This document shows, piece after piece, positions 1 to 7,706 of a DNA stretch of 17,332 nucleotides. This DNA comes from a bacterium (GTDB taxonomy: Bacteria; Patescibacteriota; Patescibacteriia; 2-12-FULL-60-25). How positions within the stretch are numbered: the first letter of the stretch is position 1; each line of letters opens with the position of its first letter. Location: contig JANLIO010000061.1 of NCBI GenBank assembly GCA_024654265.1, forward strand, positions 1 to 17,332, given 5' to 3'. Below the pieces are notes generated by a model. It did no database searches and was not told the origin of the DNA. It worked only from the letters and a program-made list of their open reading frames with translations. Position numbers and translations under genes: made by a program.

Positions 1-103
1 CACATCACAAAAGTGACACAAAAAAGATGTTGGGGGTCGGCTGAACTCGTTCAACGCTATCGCTTGATCACTCAAACAGGCAGGCGACCCCCAAACCCCC
101 GTC
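1..103 (-). repeat. 103-bp inverted repeat, left copy
   Basis: This copy matches the reverse complement of 14167-14269 at 100 of 103 positions; the mismatches are at 3, 65 and 101. It contains a stem of GGGGGTCG (32-39) with CGACCCCC (85-92) and a short extra CTG/CAG pairing. Read on the minus strand, the stem is followed by a run of six T (20-25), like an intrinsic terminator with a long, about 45-base loop. It lies downstream of copA in the same sense. The repeat may extend left of the window. Confidence 0.9.
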
Positions 104-113
104 CATTAGAAAG

Positions 114-152
114 GGAATTTAGAATTTGGAATTTGGAATTTGGAATATTTGG
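114..152. repeat. 7-bp tandem repeat (TTTGGAA)
   Basis: About five imperfect copies of a TTTGGAA heptamer stand in tandem, with the outer copies degenerate (TTTAGAA, TATTTGG). The stretch is AT-rich and non-coding, between the left inverted repeat and a terminator. No function is visible. Confidence 0.75.
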
Positions 153-161
153 ATGAAACTG

Positions 162-185
162 GGACACGGGGTGTCCGTTTTTTTT
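162..185 (+). terminator. Intrinsic terminator, plus strand
   Basis: A GGACAC / GTGTCC stem (162-167 with 171-176) with a GGG loop is followed by G and eight T (178-185). This is a classic rho-independent terminator for plus-strand transcription. No plus-strand gene lies to its left inside the window, so it would end a transcript from outside the window or one that starts within the repeat. Confidence 0.7.
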
Positions 186-192
186 AAGGGAG

Positions 193-235
193 GGGTCTCT
201 GCATTTGTTGTAAGGACTTCTCGGTCGAGATGACT
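193..235 (+). repeat. Degenerate copy of dispersed repeat
   Basis: It starts GGGTCTCTGC and ends CGGTCGAGATGAC, the same ends as the element found at 13887-14062 and inside uvrA (15101-15179). The middle is diverged. It is in the uvrA-copy orientation. Confidence 0.55.
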
Positions 236-240
236 CTATT

Positions 241-266
241 CAAAACCCTCCGGTTGGAGGGTTTTG
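241..266 (-). terminator. Terminator hairpin downstream of copA
   Basis: A perfect 11-bp stem (241-251 with 256-266) with loop GGTT lies 8 bases past the copA stop. Because the stem itself begins with AAAA and ends with TTTT, it can act in either direction. On the minus strand no further T-run follows the stem, so termination strength is uncertain. Confidence 0.65.
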
Positions 267-274
267 TGTTTCTT

Positions 275-2440
275 TTACATTCTTTTTAATCTGAGGGAGT
301 TGAGGAGAACGGAGATGGATGAGAATGCCATGGCTCCGGCGGCGATCATTGGATTTAGGAATCCAAGTGCGGCGAGTGGAATCCCGAGCGCGTTGTAGAT
401 GAATGCCCAGAAGAGGTTTTGTTGGATTGTGCTGAATGTTCTTCTGGAAATACGGATAGCTTCGGGGATCTTTATCGTTTCACCTCCGATCAAAACGATT
501 TGTCCGGATTCGATCGCAACGTCGGTTCCAGTTCCCATGGCGATTCCAAGGTCGGCTTGCGTGAGCGCAGGCGCGTCGTTGATTCCGTCTCCAACGAATG
601 CAACTTTCTTTCCTTTGCGCTGTTCATCTTTTACCAGTTCCAATTTCTTTTTTGGCATGACTTCGGCAAAAAACGTTTTGATCCCAACCTTTTTCGCAAT
701 GGCTTCTGCGGTTGCGGTGTTGTCGCCTGTGATCATCATTGTTTCTGCGCCAAGAGCGTGAATGCGTGTTATCGCTTCGATGGCATCTTCTTTGATTGGA
801 TCAGCGATCGCGATAATGCCGATGACTATTTCATTTTTAGAAACATAAATAACCGTTTTCGCTTCCTTTTCGAGCGCAGATGCTTTTTCGAGAAGAGGTG
901 CTGGGATCTCTCCTTGTGTTACAAATGTTTTACGGCCAACTTTCATTGTAACGCCATCAATCTCGCCTGAGATCCCCATTCCGGTTGTACTCTGAACTCG
1001 TTTCGCGAGTGGAACTGTAATCTTCTTTTCTTTTGCGGATGCAATCATTGCCGCGGCAAGGGGATGCTCGGATGATGCTTCGATGGATCCGGCGATTGTG
1101 ATGACTTCTTCTTTTGTTGATTTGTTTGTCACGATGTCTGTGACGGCCGGCTTTCCTTGTGTGATGGTTCCGGTTTTATCCAACATCACGATGTCCAGTT
1201 TTTTGACGCGTTCCAGCGCCTCTCCTGTCTTGATAAAAATGCCATTTTTCGCGGCACGCCCAGTTCCAACAAGAATGGCGGTTGGCGTGGCAAGTCCAAG
1301 TGCACATGGGCAGGCGATAACGAGTACAGCCACAGCTGGGATTAATGCCGCTTCAACGCCATTTCCAAGCAGTATCCAAACGATAAAGGTGAGGAATGCG
1401 ATGCCGATTACAACGGGAACAAAGATTCCGGAAATTCGATCCGCCATTTTTTGAACAGGGGCTTTTTCTGATTGCGCGGTTTTTACGAGATCGACAATTT
1501 GTGCGAGAACGGATGTGTGCGATGTTGCGGTTAACTTCACATGAAGGACGCCGGTTTGATTTACGGTTGCACCAAAAACGTTATCCTTTTCGTGTTTGTT
1601 GATTGGGATACTTTCACCCGTTAACATCGATTCATCAACCGAAGATGTTCCTTCAAGAATGATCCCATCAAGCGGTACTTTTTCTCCGGGTTTTACAAGA
1701 ACAACATCACCCAATTTCAAGGTTTCAACATCGACATCTTTTGTCGATCCGTCGCTTTGCACAAGGTGCGCTTGCTTTACGCCGAGTTCAAGTAATTTTT
1801 GAATTGCTTCTCCAGCGCGACCTTTTGAGAGCGCTTCAAAATAACGACCAACCAAGATCAATGCGGTGATGATGGCGGCGGTTTCAAAGTAAACGTGTCC
1901 GCCTTGCGTGAGTGACCACCAACTGAAGATGAGCGCGGTTAACGTTCCCATGGAGATTAAACTGTCCATGTTTGCAGAGAAACGTTTTAACTGTTGAAAC
2001 GCGACTTTGTGAAAACCAATGCCGGGACCAAAGACGACGATTGTTGTAAGGACGGCTTCGAAAAGCGACTTGAGTGGATATCCAAAGGCTTCTCCGGGGA
2101 TCGGAACGCCGAGCATCGCGGTCAGAGCAACCGGAAGTGCAATGGCGCTTGCAATGATTGCCTTCTTTTTTGATGTCCGAGTCGAATCATGTTCATGATG
2201 CGCATGATCTTCTTTCCCATGGGCGTCTTTTCTATGTTCTTTTGATTGCACAGAGTATCCTTCTTTTTTGACGATATCATACAACTCTTGCTCATCGCCT
2301 TCTGTTTCGACGTACGCTTCTTCTAATGCGTAATTGACGGATGCGCTTTTAACGTTCGGAAGTTTTTTGAGCGCACCCTCAATTCGAACAGAGCAGGACG
2401 CACAATGCATTCCCTGTATTTTGAAATTAACTTTTTTCAT
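275..2440 (-). CDS. copA: Cu(I)-exporting P1B-type ATPase
   Basis: This 721-aa heavy-metal P-type ATPase pumps monovalent copper out of the cytosol at the cost of ATP. It has an N-terminal HMA domain with GMHCASC (C13, C16). A His-rich linker follows (about 69-84). Then come membrane helices, the actuator TGES (274-277), CPC in the ion path (377-379), the phosphorylation site DKTGT (D421), the HP motif of the nucleotide domain (459-460), TGDN (571-574) and GDGIND (617-622). The YN pair (682-683) and M704-x2-SS (707-708) in the last two helices are the signature of Cu(I)-specific P1B-1 pumps. It is the last gene of the 12-gene minus-strand operon, starting 6 bases after the preceding stop. No Shine-Dalgarno is visible (ACCCATATG), so coupling to upstream translation is likely. 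The family and ion are secure; the exact physiological role is inferred. Confidence 0.96.
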   Translation of the reverse strand: MKKVNFKIQGMHCASCSVRIEGALKKLPNVKSASVNYALEEAYVETEGDEQELYDIVKKEGYSVQSKEHRKDAHGKEDHAHHEHDSTRTSKKKAIIASAIALPVALTAMLGVPIPGEAFGYPLKSLFEAVLTTIVVFGPGIGFHKVAFQQLKRFSANMDSLISMGTLTALIFSWWSLTQGGHVYFETAAIITALILVGRYFEALSKGRAGEAIQKLLELGVKQAHLVQSDGSTKDVDVETLKLGDVVLVKPGEKVPLDGIILEGTSSVDESMLTGESIPINKHEKDNVFGATVNQTGVLHVKLTATSHTSVLAQIVDLVKTAQSEKAPVQKMADRISGIFVPVVIGIAFLTFIVWILLGNGVEAALIPAVAVLVIACPCALGLATPTAILVGTGRAAKNGIFIKTGEALERVKKLDIVMLDKTGTITQGKPAVTDIVTNKSTKEEVITIAGSIEASSEHPLAAAMIASAKEKKITVPLAKRVQSTTGMGISGEIDGVTMKVGRKTFVTQGEIPAPLLEKASALEKEAKTVIYVSKNEIVIGIIAIADPIKEDAIEAITRIHALGAETMMITGDNTATAEAIAKKVGIKTFFAEVMPKKKLELVKDEQRKGKKVAFVGDGINDAPALTQADLGIAMGTGTDVAIESGQIVLIGGETIKIPEAIRISRRTFSTIQQNLFWAFIYNALGIPLAALGFLNPMIAAGAMAFSSISVLLNSLRLKRM

Positions 2441-2446
2441 ATGGGT

Positions 2447-3781
2447 TTATGGTTTTGTTACGATCATTGTTCCACGTATCATTCCCATGGAGCAACTAAA
2501 TGTGAATCGACCGGCCTTTGTTGGCGTAAACCGAACTGTGTTGATTCCGGATTTAATGTATGTATTTACACCAAACGCAGGGAGAACAAGCGTATTTGCA
2601 CAGCCGAGGTATTTTCCGCCAAAGATAGACCATTCTACCGGTGTTCCTTGCACAACCGTTAGAACATCGGGGCTATACGTTCCATACTCTGTGATTTCCA
2701 TTTGGATAAATTGTTTGCCGTTAATGATATTTAATTTTGCCGGAGGTTCTGCTTTAGCAAATGCATTCGCCGGATTGAATCCAATCAACGTGAGCCCGCT
2801 TCGAGCGTTATTGATCCCAAGAACGAGAACGATAAGCCCGGCAACAAATGTCATTCGTTTTAGGATTTTCCCCGAGGCAAAAGATGTCATCCCGCCAATT
2901 CCAAGAAGAACGGGCATTGTTCCAAATGCAAAGACGGCCATCACCAATCCCGCTTGCCATGGATTTCCAAGCGTTAGCGCGTAGAGTTGCATGGACTGTG
3001 TGAATCCGCATGGAAGGAAAAACGTCATGGCGCCGAGAACGAGCGGTGCTTTCGGATTTTTGGATTCGGCAAGATCATGCACTTTGTGTGCAAGACGTTT
3101 TGGCATCGCGATAACCGGAGTTGGGAAAAGGTCGAGAAGGTTGATCCCAATGACAATCATGAGCAACGCAATGAAGATAACGAAAAATCCATTTAACGTT
3201 GTGTTGAGTTGAATGACGCTTCCGAGTAAACCAATCAACATACCAAAGAATGCAAATCCAACAACGCGACCAACGTTGAAGAGAATGTGTGGGCGGAAAC
3301 GTTCTAACTTGGAAAATGTTTCTTGGTCTTTTGCAACCGCGCTTGCCACCGCCGCGACCAAGCCACCGACAACGGCCGTGCAAGATGAGATAGATGCAAT
3401 CAATCCGATCACAAATACGCTTATCAAACTTGCCGGTTCCGCGGATGATTGGCTCAAACGAAAGATCCCTGTTCGATCCAGCACGAGATAGGTTGCGATG
3501 ATAAGAACCAAAATTCCTCCCATGCGCTTCCAGTTTATTTTTTCTTTTCCGTGATATTTTTCTTTATCTTTGTTCCCAATGGTGTAGCCATGTGGTGAAA
3601 GAATCTCCGTAAGTTGAAGTGAGGTGAATTCGTGATCGTTTTCCGTTTCCAGTTCAAGTGTATGTTTATTGTGCGAGACGATTGCGGACGTAATTCCTTC
3701 TTGACGCGCAAGTTCGCGTTCAATGATAACTTCACAGCTTTTACATTTTGTACCACGAACAAAAAAATAGTGTTTTGACAT
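2447..3781 (-). CDS. HMA - TauE/UreH-type membrane - cupredoxin fusion
   Basis: This 444-aa protein has three parts. Residues 1-70 form an HMA-like ferredoxin fold with RGTKCKSC (C13, C16). Residues about 85-325 form a polytopic membrane domain of the COG2836 / TauE-SafE-UreH group, which is related to DsbD/CcdA. It carries SSCTAVVGG (C134) and FLPCGFTQ (C258), the paired in-membrane cysteines expected of that fold. Residues about 350-444 look like a small cupredoxin: C394 in GCANT, then C430-x-M432-x-M434 near the end. So two metal-binding domains, likely on opposite membrane faces, flank a channel-like or electron-relay core. The immediate partner is copA, 6 bases downstream. The role inferred is transmembrane copper or electron hand-over; transport has not been shown for this arrangement. 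It starts at ATG with no Shine-Dalgarno. Confidence 0.88.
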   Translation of the reverse strand: MSKHYFFVRGTKCKSCEVIIERELARQEGITSAIVSHNKHTLELETENDHEFTSLQLTEILSPHGYTIGNKDKEKYHGKEKINWKRMGGILVLIIATYLVLDRTGIFRLSQSSAEPASLISVFVIGLIASISSCTAVVGGLVAAVASAVAKDQETFSKLERFRPHILFNVGRVVGFAFFGMLIGLLGSVIQLNTTLNGFFVIFIALLMIVIGINLLDLFPTPVIAMPKRLAHKVHDLAESKNPKAPLVLGAMTFFLPCGFTQSMQLYALTLGNPWQAGLVMAVFAFGTMPVLLGIGGMTSFASGKILKRMTFVAGLIVLVLGINNARSGLTLIGFNPANAFAKAEPPAKLNIINGKQFIQMEITEYGTYSPDVLTVVQGTPVEWSIFGGKYLGCANTLVLPAFGVNTYIKSGINTVRFTPTKAGRFTFSCSMGMIRGTMIVTKP

Positions 3782-3821
3782 ATGATGATGTCGATCAGAA
3801 ATCCTGATGGACGTTGGGCAA

Positions 3822-4301
3822 TTATCTTCTTTCGGAGTCTTTGTGGCAACAGGATGGCAGGGAGTCTTTTTGATCTGAACGGGGAGTTCTCGGAGCCTGT
3901 GTTATTTCTACATATGTCTTCAACATAAAGAAAATTCCGAAAATCATAATAATGATGCTGAGAATGAATATTTGGGATTGATATTTTGAGAAGAATATTG
4001 CGGAACCTCCTAAACCAAGAACGGGAAAGATGAGTACAATATTATGCATACAGCATGCCACCATAGCACCTGTTGATACGCCTCCTGACGTGATAAGCGT
4101 TTTTCCGCCGGCATGGTGTCGCTTTTGATGAATCAGCCTGAAGAGCGCTGTTTGGACACCAAAGCCAATAATGAGAGGAAAAACGAAATACCATTGTGAG
4201 AGAGCAAAGTCGAAAGGGGCACTCCAACTTTGCATGCCAAGAGCTTGAACAAGATAGAAGAGAATGGCGATCCCTGCGGACCCAAAGATGCCCCAGATCA
4301 T
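3822..4301 (-). CDS. 4-TM membrane protein with CCMH motif
   Basis: This is a 159-aa hydrophobic protein with about four membrane segments (roughly 5-22, 36-54, 78-100 and 110-130). The third carries ACCMHN (C83, C84, M85, H86), a cluster of soft-metal ligands inside or at the edge of the membrane. A His-rich loop (H58, H61, H62) precedes it and a charged tail ends with CCH (151-153). I do not know a named family; similar ACC-x-H motif proteins, as I recall, sit in copper gene clusters. The ligand set and operon position suggest Cu(I) binding or passage to CopA (inference). The ATG overlaps the TGA stop of the preceding gene by 4 bases, so translation is probably coupled. It is followed by a 40-base gap before the HMA-TauE fusion gene. 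Confidence 0.82.
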   Translation of the reverse strand: MIWGIFGSAGIAILFYLVQALGMQSWSAPFDFALSQWYFVFPLIIGFGVQTALFRLIHQKRHHAGGKTLITSGGVSTGAMVACCMHNIVLIFPVLGLGGSAIFFSKYQSQIFILSIIIMIFGIFFMLKTYVEITQAPRTPRSDQKDSLPSCCHKDSERR

Positions 4302-4771
4302 AAGAGTTCAAGATCAAAATCAAAGACTGACTTTTCCGTGGCGCCAATCAAGAGACGCTTTCCTTCCGCTCCATCAAATACAAGCTCAGCCTGAACATGG
4401 TGTCCGCCCGCCCCAGAGGAGAGAACGTTGAATTGTCTTGCCGGCATTCCGTCTAAGAAAGAACGCTTGGCAATTTCCGGATCAGAAAGATCAATCGTAT
4501 GATTGTTAAATGCGACGGATATCGTGGTTGTATCTTCAGTCTGATGAACGCTGTTCACTGTAACGTCAATCCCATCATGAGAGATGGTTGTTCCTACGGG
4601 TTCTTTATTTTGATTTTGCGAATTATTTTGAGCGCCCTCTATTCCCGCGACCCCGAGTTGAGTTTTATTCACGCGGGTGGATCGAAAAGCGAAAATCCCG
4701 CCAAAAATCAGAAGGGGAATGAGGACGACAACAGAAAATGGAATGGTAATAATGTGTTCGTCGTTTGACAT
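4298..4771 (-). CDS. Membrane-anchored extracytoplasmic protein, unknown family
   Basis: This 157-aa protein has one N-terminal membrane anchor (about 10-28). A polar Asn/Gln linker follows (about 47-57), then a domain of about 100 residues rich in alternating beta-like segments. The extracytoplasmic part contains GGHH and no cysteine. I do not recognise the family, and a small beta-sandwich is my guess from the pattern. I chose the ATG at 4771, two bases after the TAA stop of the preceding gene. A TTG at 4780 would add three residues but overlap that gene. It overlaps the next gene by 4 bases (ATGA). Placement in the copper operon is the only clue to its function. Confidence 0.75.
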   Translation of the reverse strand: MSNDEHIITIPFSVVVLIPLLIFGGIFAFRSTRVNKTQLGVAGIEGAQNNSQNQNKEPVGTTISHDGIDVTVNSVHQTEDTTTISVAFNNHTIDLSDPEIAKRSFLDGMPARQFNVLSSGAGGHHVQAELVFDGAEGKRLLIGATEKSVFDFDLELL

Positions 4772-4773
4772 AG

Positions 4774-5250
4774 TTAGCAACAGTTATCGAGTTTCTTAAA
4801 GAGTTTTTGCGCTTTTCCTTCCTTCGTTCCTTCACGAACGGCGTCATCGTGTGTCATTCCTTGGGCTAAGAAGGTGATAATAATGATCGCGAGCGCGGTG
4901 AAGATGAGGACGGGAAAGACGATCTCAAACCGACGGTTCAAGAGGAGCGAGACGCTAGAGAATCCACCGAGAATGAGCAGAAGTCGAACGAGCCAAAAGT
5001 GTTTCATTTTTCGTTTTGCATACATGGGTTCCAGTCGATACATCAGACCGCTTATGCTCATGCCCATCAGGACACCAATCGGGAGCACGGGAATATCAAT
5101 TCCAAGAAACCACATGCCGAGAAGTGACATCCATGATGCGCTGACAGCGACACAGATGGCACAGAGATTCCATTTGAATGGAAGATGTGGTTTTACAAAA
5201 GCGATCACGAAATACAGAAGTGGAATAAGGATGAGCGGAAGATACTCCAT
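4774..5250 (-). CDS. 4-TM membrane protein ending in Cys-Cys
   Basis: The 158-aa product has about four membrane helices (roughly 2-19, 27-49, 53-71 and 87-130, the last stretch probably two). The second holds C30-x2-C33 (LCAIC). The C-terminal tail is rich in Lys and Glu and ends NCC (C157, C158). By the positive-inside rule that tail is cytosolic, where two terminal cysteines could take up Cu(I) or act as a thiol pair. I recognise no family. The start is the ATG at 5250, 4 bases after the preceding stop. An ATG-less extension upstream would overlap the DsbD-like gene by 38 bases and is unlikely. Together with the CCMH protein it is one of two small Cys-tailed membrane proteins in the operon. 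Confidence 0.78.
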   Translation of the reverse strand: MEYLPLILIPLLYFVIAFVKPHLPFKWNLCAICVAVSASWMSLLGMWFLGIDIPVLPIGVLMGMSISGLMYRLEPMYAKRKMKHFWLVRLLLILGGFSSVSLLLNRRFEIVFPVLIFTALAIIIITFLAQGMTHDDAVREGTKEGKAQKLFKKLDNCC

Positions 5251-5254
5251 AGGT

Positions 5255-6472
5255 TTACGTGAAGAAGAGAATAATAACGAGTCCAAGCGCAAGCATGAAC
5301 ACGCCTGCCGTAATTTTCATTTTTTTTGATTGGCTCTGTTCCCATGTTTGAAGTTTCTCTGCCGTTTTTCGATTCGATGAAAGCGCAAGAAGAATGAAGA
5401 GCGGTGAAACAAAAATAAGGTTGTACCACAGCATCCAGCCGACCCCGCTTCCGAGAGAGCGTTGTGAAGTGAGCATGCCGATGATGGCGACATAAATCCC
5501 TCCCGAACACGGGAACGTGCAAAGCCCAACGAGAAATCCGCCAATAAATGACGCAGGAAGTGTTGCTTTATACATCCAGTTTTCAAGTGTTGCTTTTGTA
5601 TCGACTGGAATTCGAAGACGGATCGGGAACGATGGGAAGATGACGCCAAGAAGTTGAATACCCCCGAGCGCCATAACAAGATACGCTCCAATACGAGCCA
5701 TAAGATGTGGTGCTCCGGAGATAATGAAAGCCTGCGCGATACCAAGGCCGATGAGCAGATACGCGAGATAAATCGCGGAAACATACACGAGTCCCATTTT
5801 CCAAATGTTCGCTCGCGTCTTTTTGAGACTAAATAAGAACGCGATGAAGAAGAGGAGAACGGCAAATGCGCATGGATTTAATCCGTCCAAAAAGGCTGAG
5901 CTTGTGATCACGCCGAACAATCCCCAAAACCCGCGTTCTTTTAACACGGACGTTTGGCTTGAATCATGTGACGTTGTTTCGGTGAAGTATGTGGTGATGG
6001 GTTCGTCGATTGGATACGTTTTTATCTCGCCGATAAAATCCCAGACGCGATATTCCGTTTCTTCGCCGTGCATCTTATCTTGATACACAAGAAGTCGATC
6101 ATACGCATCCGGATGTTCCATGACATACCGCCGAACGTGTTCCGGAATGTGACCGCCAAGCAGTACTCGATCGCCGACAAACGCTTCGATATGACTTTGG
6201 AGCTCAAACGGAACATGCCATGCTTCGTTGTACTCGCTGAGTATTTTTCGATTTTCACGATCGTTGATGTAATCCTTCAAATCAAGGGTGTATCCATACT
6301 CAGAAAAGAATTCCGGGTAGGTTTCTTTTACGAGTTCCCCGCAATCTTTGCACGCTTCGTTAAAGAAGACGGTGACGTTTTTTTGCGGTTCATCTTGCGC
6401 GTGCGCGATGTGTAATCCGAGTGATCCGAAAAACAGCACGACGAGGAGAAGCGTCGTATAGATTCGTTTCAT
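5255..6472 (-). CDS. Thioredoxin-like - DsbD/CcdA membrane fusion
   Basis: This 405-aa protein has a clear signal peptide (about 1-25, AHA cleavage). An extracytoplasmic thioredoxin/glutaredoxin-like domain follows with a C41-K-D-C44 active site (residues about 30-165). The C-terminal half is a six-helix CcdA/DsbD-type domain with GLNPC (C201) and CTFPC (C318, C322), the paired transmembrane cysteines that carry electrons across the membrane. In known DsbD proteins, cytosolic thioredoxin reduces the membrane domain, which then reduces extracytoplasmic thioredoxin-fold partners. Here the catalytic domain is N-terminal rather than C-terminal. The likely role is to keep the Cys-rich copper proteins of this operon reduced on the outer face (inference). 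It starts 5 bases after the preceding stop, with no Shine-Dalgarno. Confidence 0.88.
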   Translation of the reverse strand: MKRIYTTLLLVVLFFGSLGLHIAHAQDEPQKNVTVFFNEACKDCGELVKETYPEFFSEYGYTLDLKDYINDRENRKILSEYNEAWHVPFELQSHIEAFVGDRVLLGGHIPEHVRRYVMEHPDAYDRLLVYQDKMHGEETEYRVWDFIGEIKTYPIDEPITTYFTETTSHDSSQTSVLKERGFWGLFGVITSSAFLDGLNPCAFAVLLFFIAFLFSLKKTRANIWKMGLVYVSAIYLAYLLIGLGIAQAFIISGAPHLMARIGAYLVMALGGIQLLGVIFPSFPIRLRIPVDTKATLENWMYKATLPASFIGGFLVGLCTFPCSGGIYVAIIGMLTSQRSLGSGVGWMLWYNLIFVSPLFILLALSSNRKTAEKLQTWEQSQSKKMKITAGVFMLALGLVIILFFT

Positions 6473-6477
6473 ATGAT

Positions 6478-6921
6478 TTATTGAATAACGTTTCCGGTAA
6501 CATTGATTTCTGTTTCCGGAGTATTTGGGTCTGAGGTTTGAAGATAGACGACACGAATAAGAGCTCCTATTTGATCAGGATGTGCCATTGGATCGAATGT
6601 CACTGTTAACAGCCGTTCGTCATCCGGCGCAAGATCAGATTGATCCATTTTTGCCGTTGTACAGCCACAACTCGTGGAAAGGCGATTGATTTTGAGAGGT
6701 TTCGTTCCCGTATTTTTTACCATCACGGTTGTCGAAACAAAGCCGGCGGTTTGCATAATATCGCCAAAATTAATGGATGCCGGTGTGATCACGATTGTTC
6801 CAAGTGACATTTCTGTCTTTGAATCTTTTTCTTGTCTTTCAATATTGGGTGATTGACGGAGAATCGCGAACGCTGAAACGGCGCTCAATCCAAAAAGCGC
6901 GATAAAGATAAACGTTTTCAT
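6478..6921 (-). CDS. DUF1573 (ASH-like) secreted protein, copy 2
   Basis: This 147-aa protein has a signal peptide or anchor (about 1-20) and one immunoglobulin-like DUF1573 domain. Typical DUF1573 features are visible: INFGDI (50-55), VKNTG (68-72), LSTSCGCTTA with C85 and C87, and VTFDP. The CxC after the central strand is characteristic and may bind metal or form a redox pair. A second DUF1573 protein lies at 8825-9337 in the same operon. The biochemical function of DUF1573 is not established; family members are often found near thiol-redox and copper genes (my recollection). It has tight spacing, 5 bases from the stop before it was expected to the DsbD-like start and 6 bases from the CxxCC gene. 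Confidence 0.88.
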   Translation of the reverse strand: MKTFIFIALFGLSAVSAFAILRQSPNIERQEKDSKTEMSLGTIVITPASINFGDIMQTAGFVSTTVMVKNTGTKPLKINRLSTSCGCTTAKMDQSDLAPDDERLLTVTFDPMAHPDQIGALIRVVYLQTSDPNTPETEINVTGNVIQ

Positions 6922-6927
6922 AATCTG

Positions 6928-7704
6928 TTACAGCGCCGTCATGCCGTGCATTCCATCTTGCCCGGCACCACCATGTGTATTGTGATGAAGTGCGTCGCCA
7001 CGACCTGTTCCAAGAAGATAGTCTTCCACAACACCGGCTGGATACCAGAGCGCTTGCCATCGATATGCTTCACCGACAAGTTGATCGTTTGTGTAGGTAT
7101 CGCCATACGTTGCGAGCATGTAGGTTAAGAATCCACGCGCGGCACCTGCGTGCGCACATCCGCAATGACCAGCAACTGTCACTTGATTTGCCGATCCGCA
7201 ACAGAAGTTACACGGGAATATATTTGTAAGATATTTGTATCGTTCGCTTAATTCTTGCGGAACGCTCATTGATTGTTCAAGCGCTCCCCATGCAGACAAA
7301 GAACCGAGCGGGTCGTCGAATGAGACTCCTTCCGGCGCATAGAATGGGGTTCCTTTTGCAAGCATGACTGCCATTCCGTCTGCGACCGCATCACCAGATT
7401 TTGGATCGCCGGAGAGTTCGGTAATGGTTGGCATCATCTGCAAATGTGTTGTTACGCCATCTTCGTTCAAGATAGGCATCATGATTTCCATCGCATTTGC
7501 GGATTGGACGCGGAAGATGTGTGTCATCCCTTCCATGCCGGATTTGATTCCCATTGTGCCACTAACCATTGTTATCAGAATTTGGTTGATGGCAAACACA
7601 CCGAGAAGAACCGTGGAAAGAAACGCATTTGGCGAACCGTTGAACGATGATGCGTATTGGCGAGATGCGGAATGATCCTTTTCTTTTTGTTGAGTCATTT
7701 TCAT
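6928..7704 (-). CDS. Membrane-anchored CxxCC / CGCxH protein (PCYCGC-like)
   Basis: The 258-aa product has one N-terminal membrane helix (about 28-49). A Met-rich stretch follows (several M between 46 and 91). Then comes a conserved-looking core with PCNFCCG (C165, C168, C169), HCGCAH (C181, C183, H185) and a following helix. The C-terminus is rich in His, Met and Gly (H240, H241, H244, M252, H253, M255). The Cys pattern resembles the poorly characterised PCYCGC-motif family; assignment is by eye. Five cysteines plus His in 21 residues make a plausible Cu(I) or redox site, and the His/Met tail adds copper ligands. It is extracytoplasmic by topology. It starts 2 bases after the stop of the tandem-thioredoxin gene. 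No enzymatic function can be assigned. Confidence 0.82.
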   Translation of the reverse strand: MKMTQQKEKDHSASRQYASSFNGSPNAFLSTVLLGVFAINQILITMVSGTMGIKSGMEGMTHIFRVQSANAMEIMMPILNEDGVTTHLQMMPTITELSGDPKSGDAVADGMAVMLAKGTPFYAPEGVSFDDPLGSLSAWGALEQSMSVPQELSERYKYLTNIFPCNFCCGSANQVTVAGHCGCAHAGAARGFLTYMLATYGDTYTNDQLVGEAYRWQALWYPAGVVEDYLLGTGRGDALHHNTHGGAGQDGMHGMTAL

Positions 7705-7706
7705 AT

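Noticed and set aside
399..970. Long plus-strand reading frames opposite copA
   Set aside because: They are antisense to a gene with every P-type ATPase motif, and their products are low-quality, Cys/Phe-rich or Ser-rich strings without domains.
2334..2984. 216-codon plus-strand frame opposite copA and the HMA-TauE-cupredoxin gene
   Set aside because: It spans two real genes on the other strand and shows no domain; it is a codon-bias shadow.
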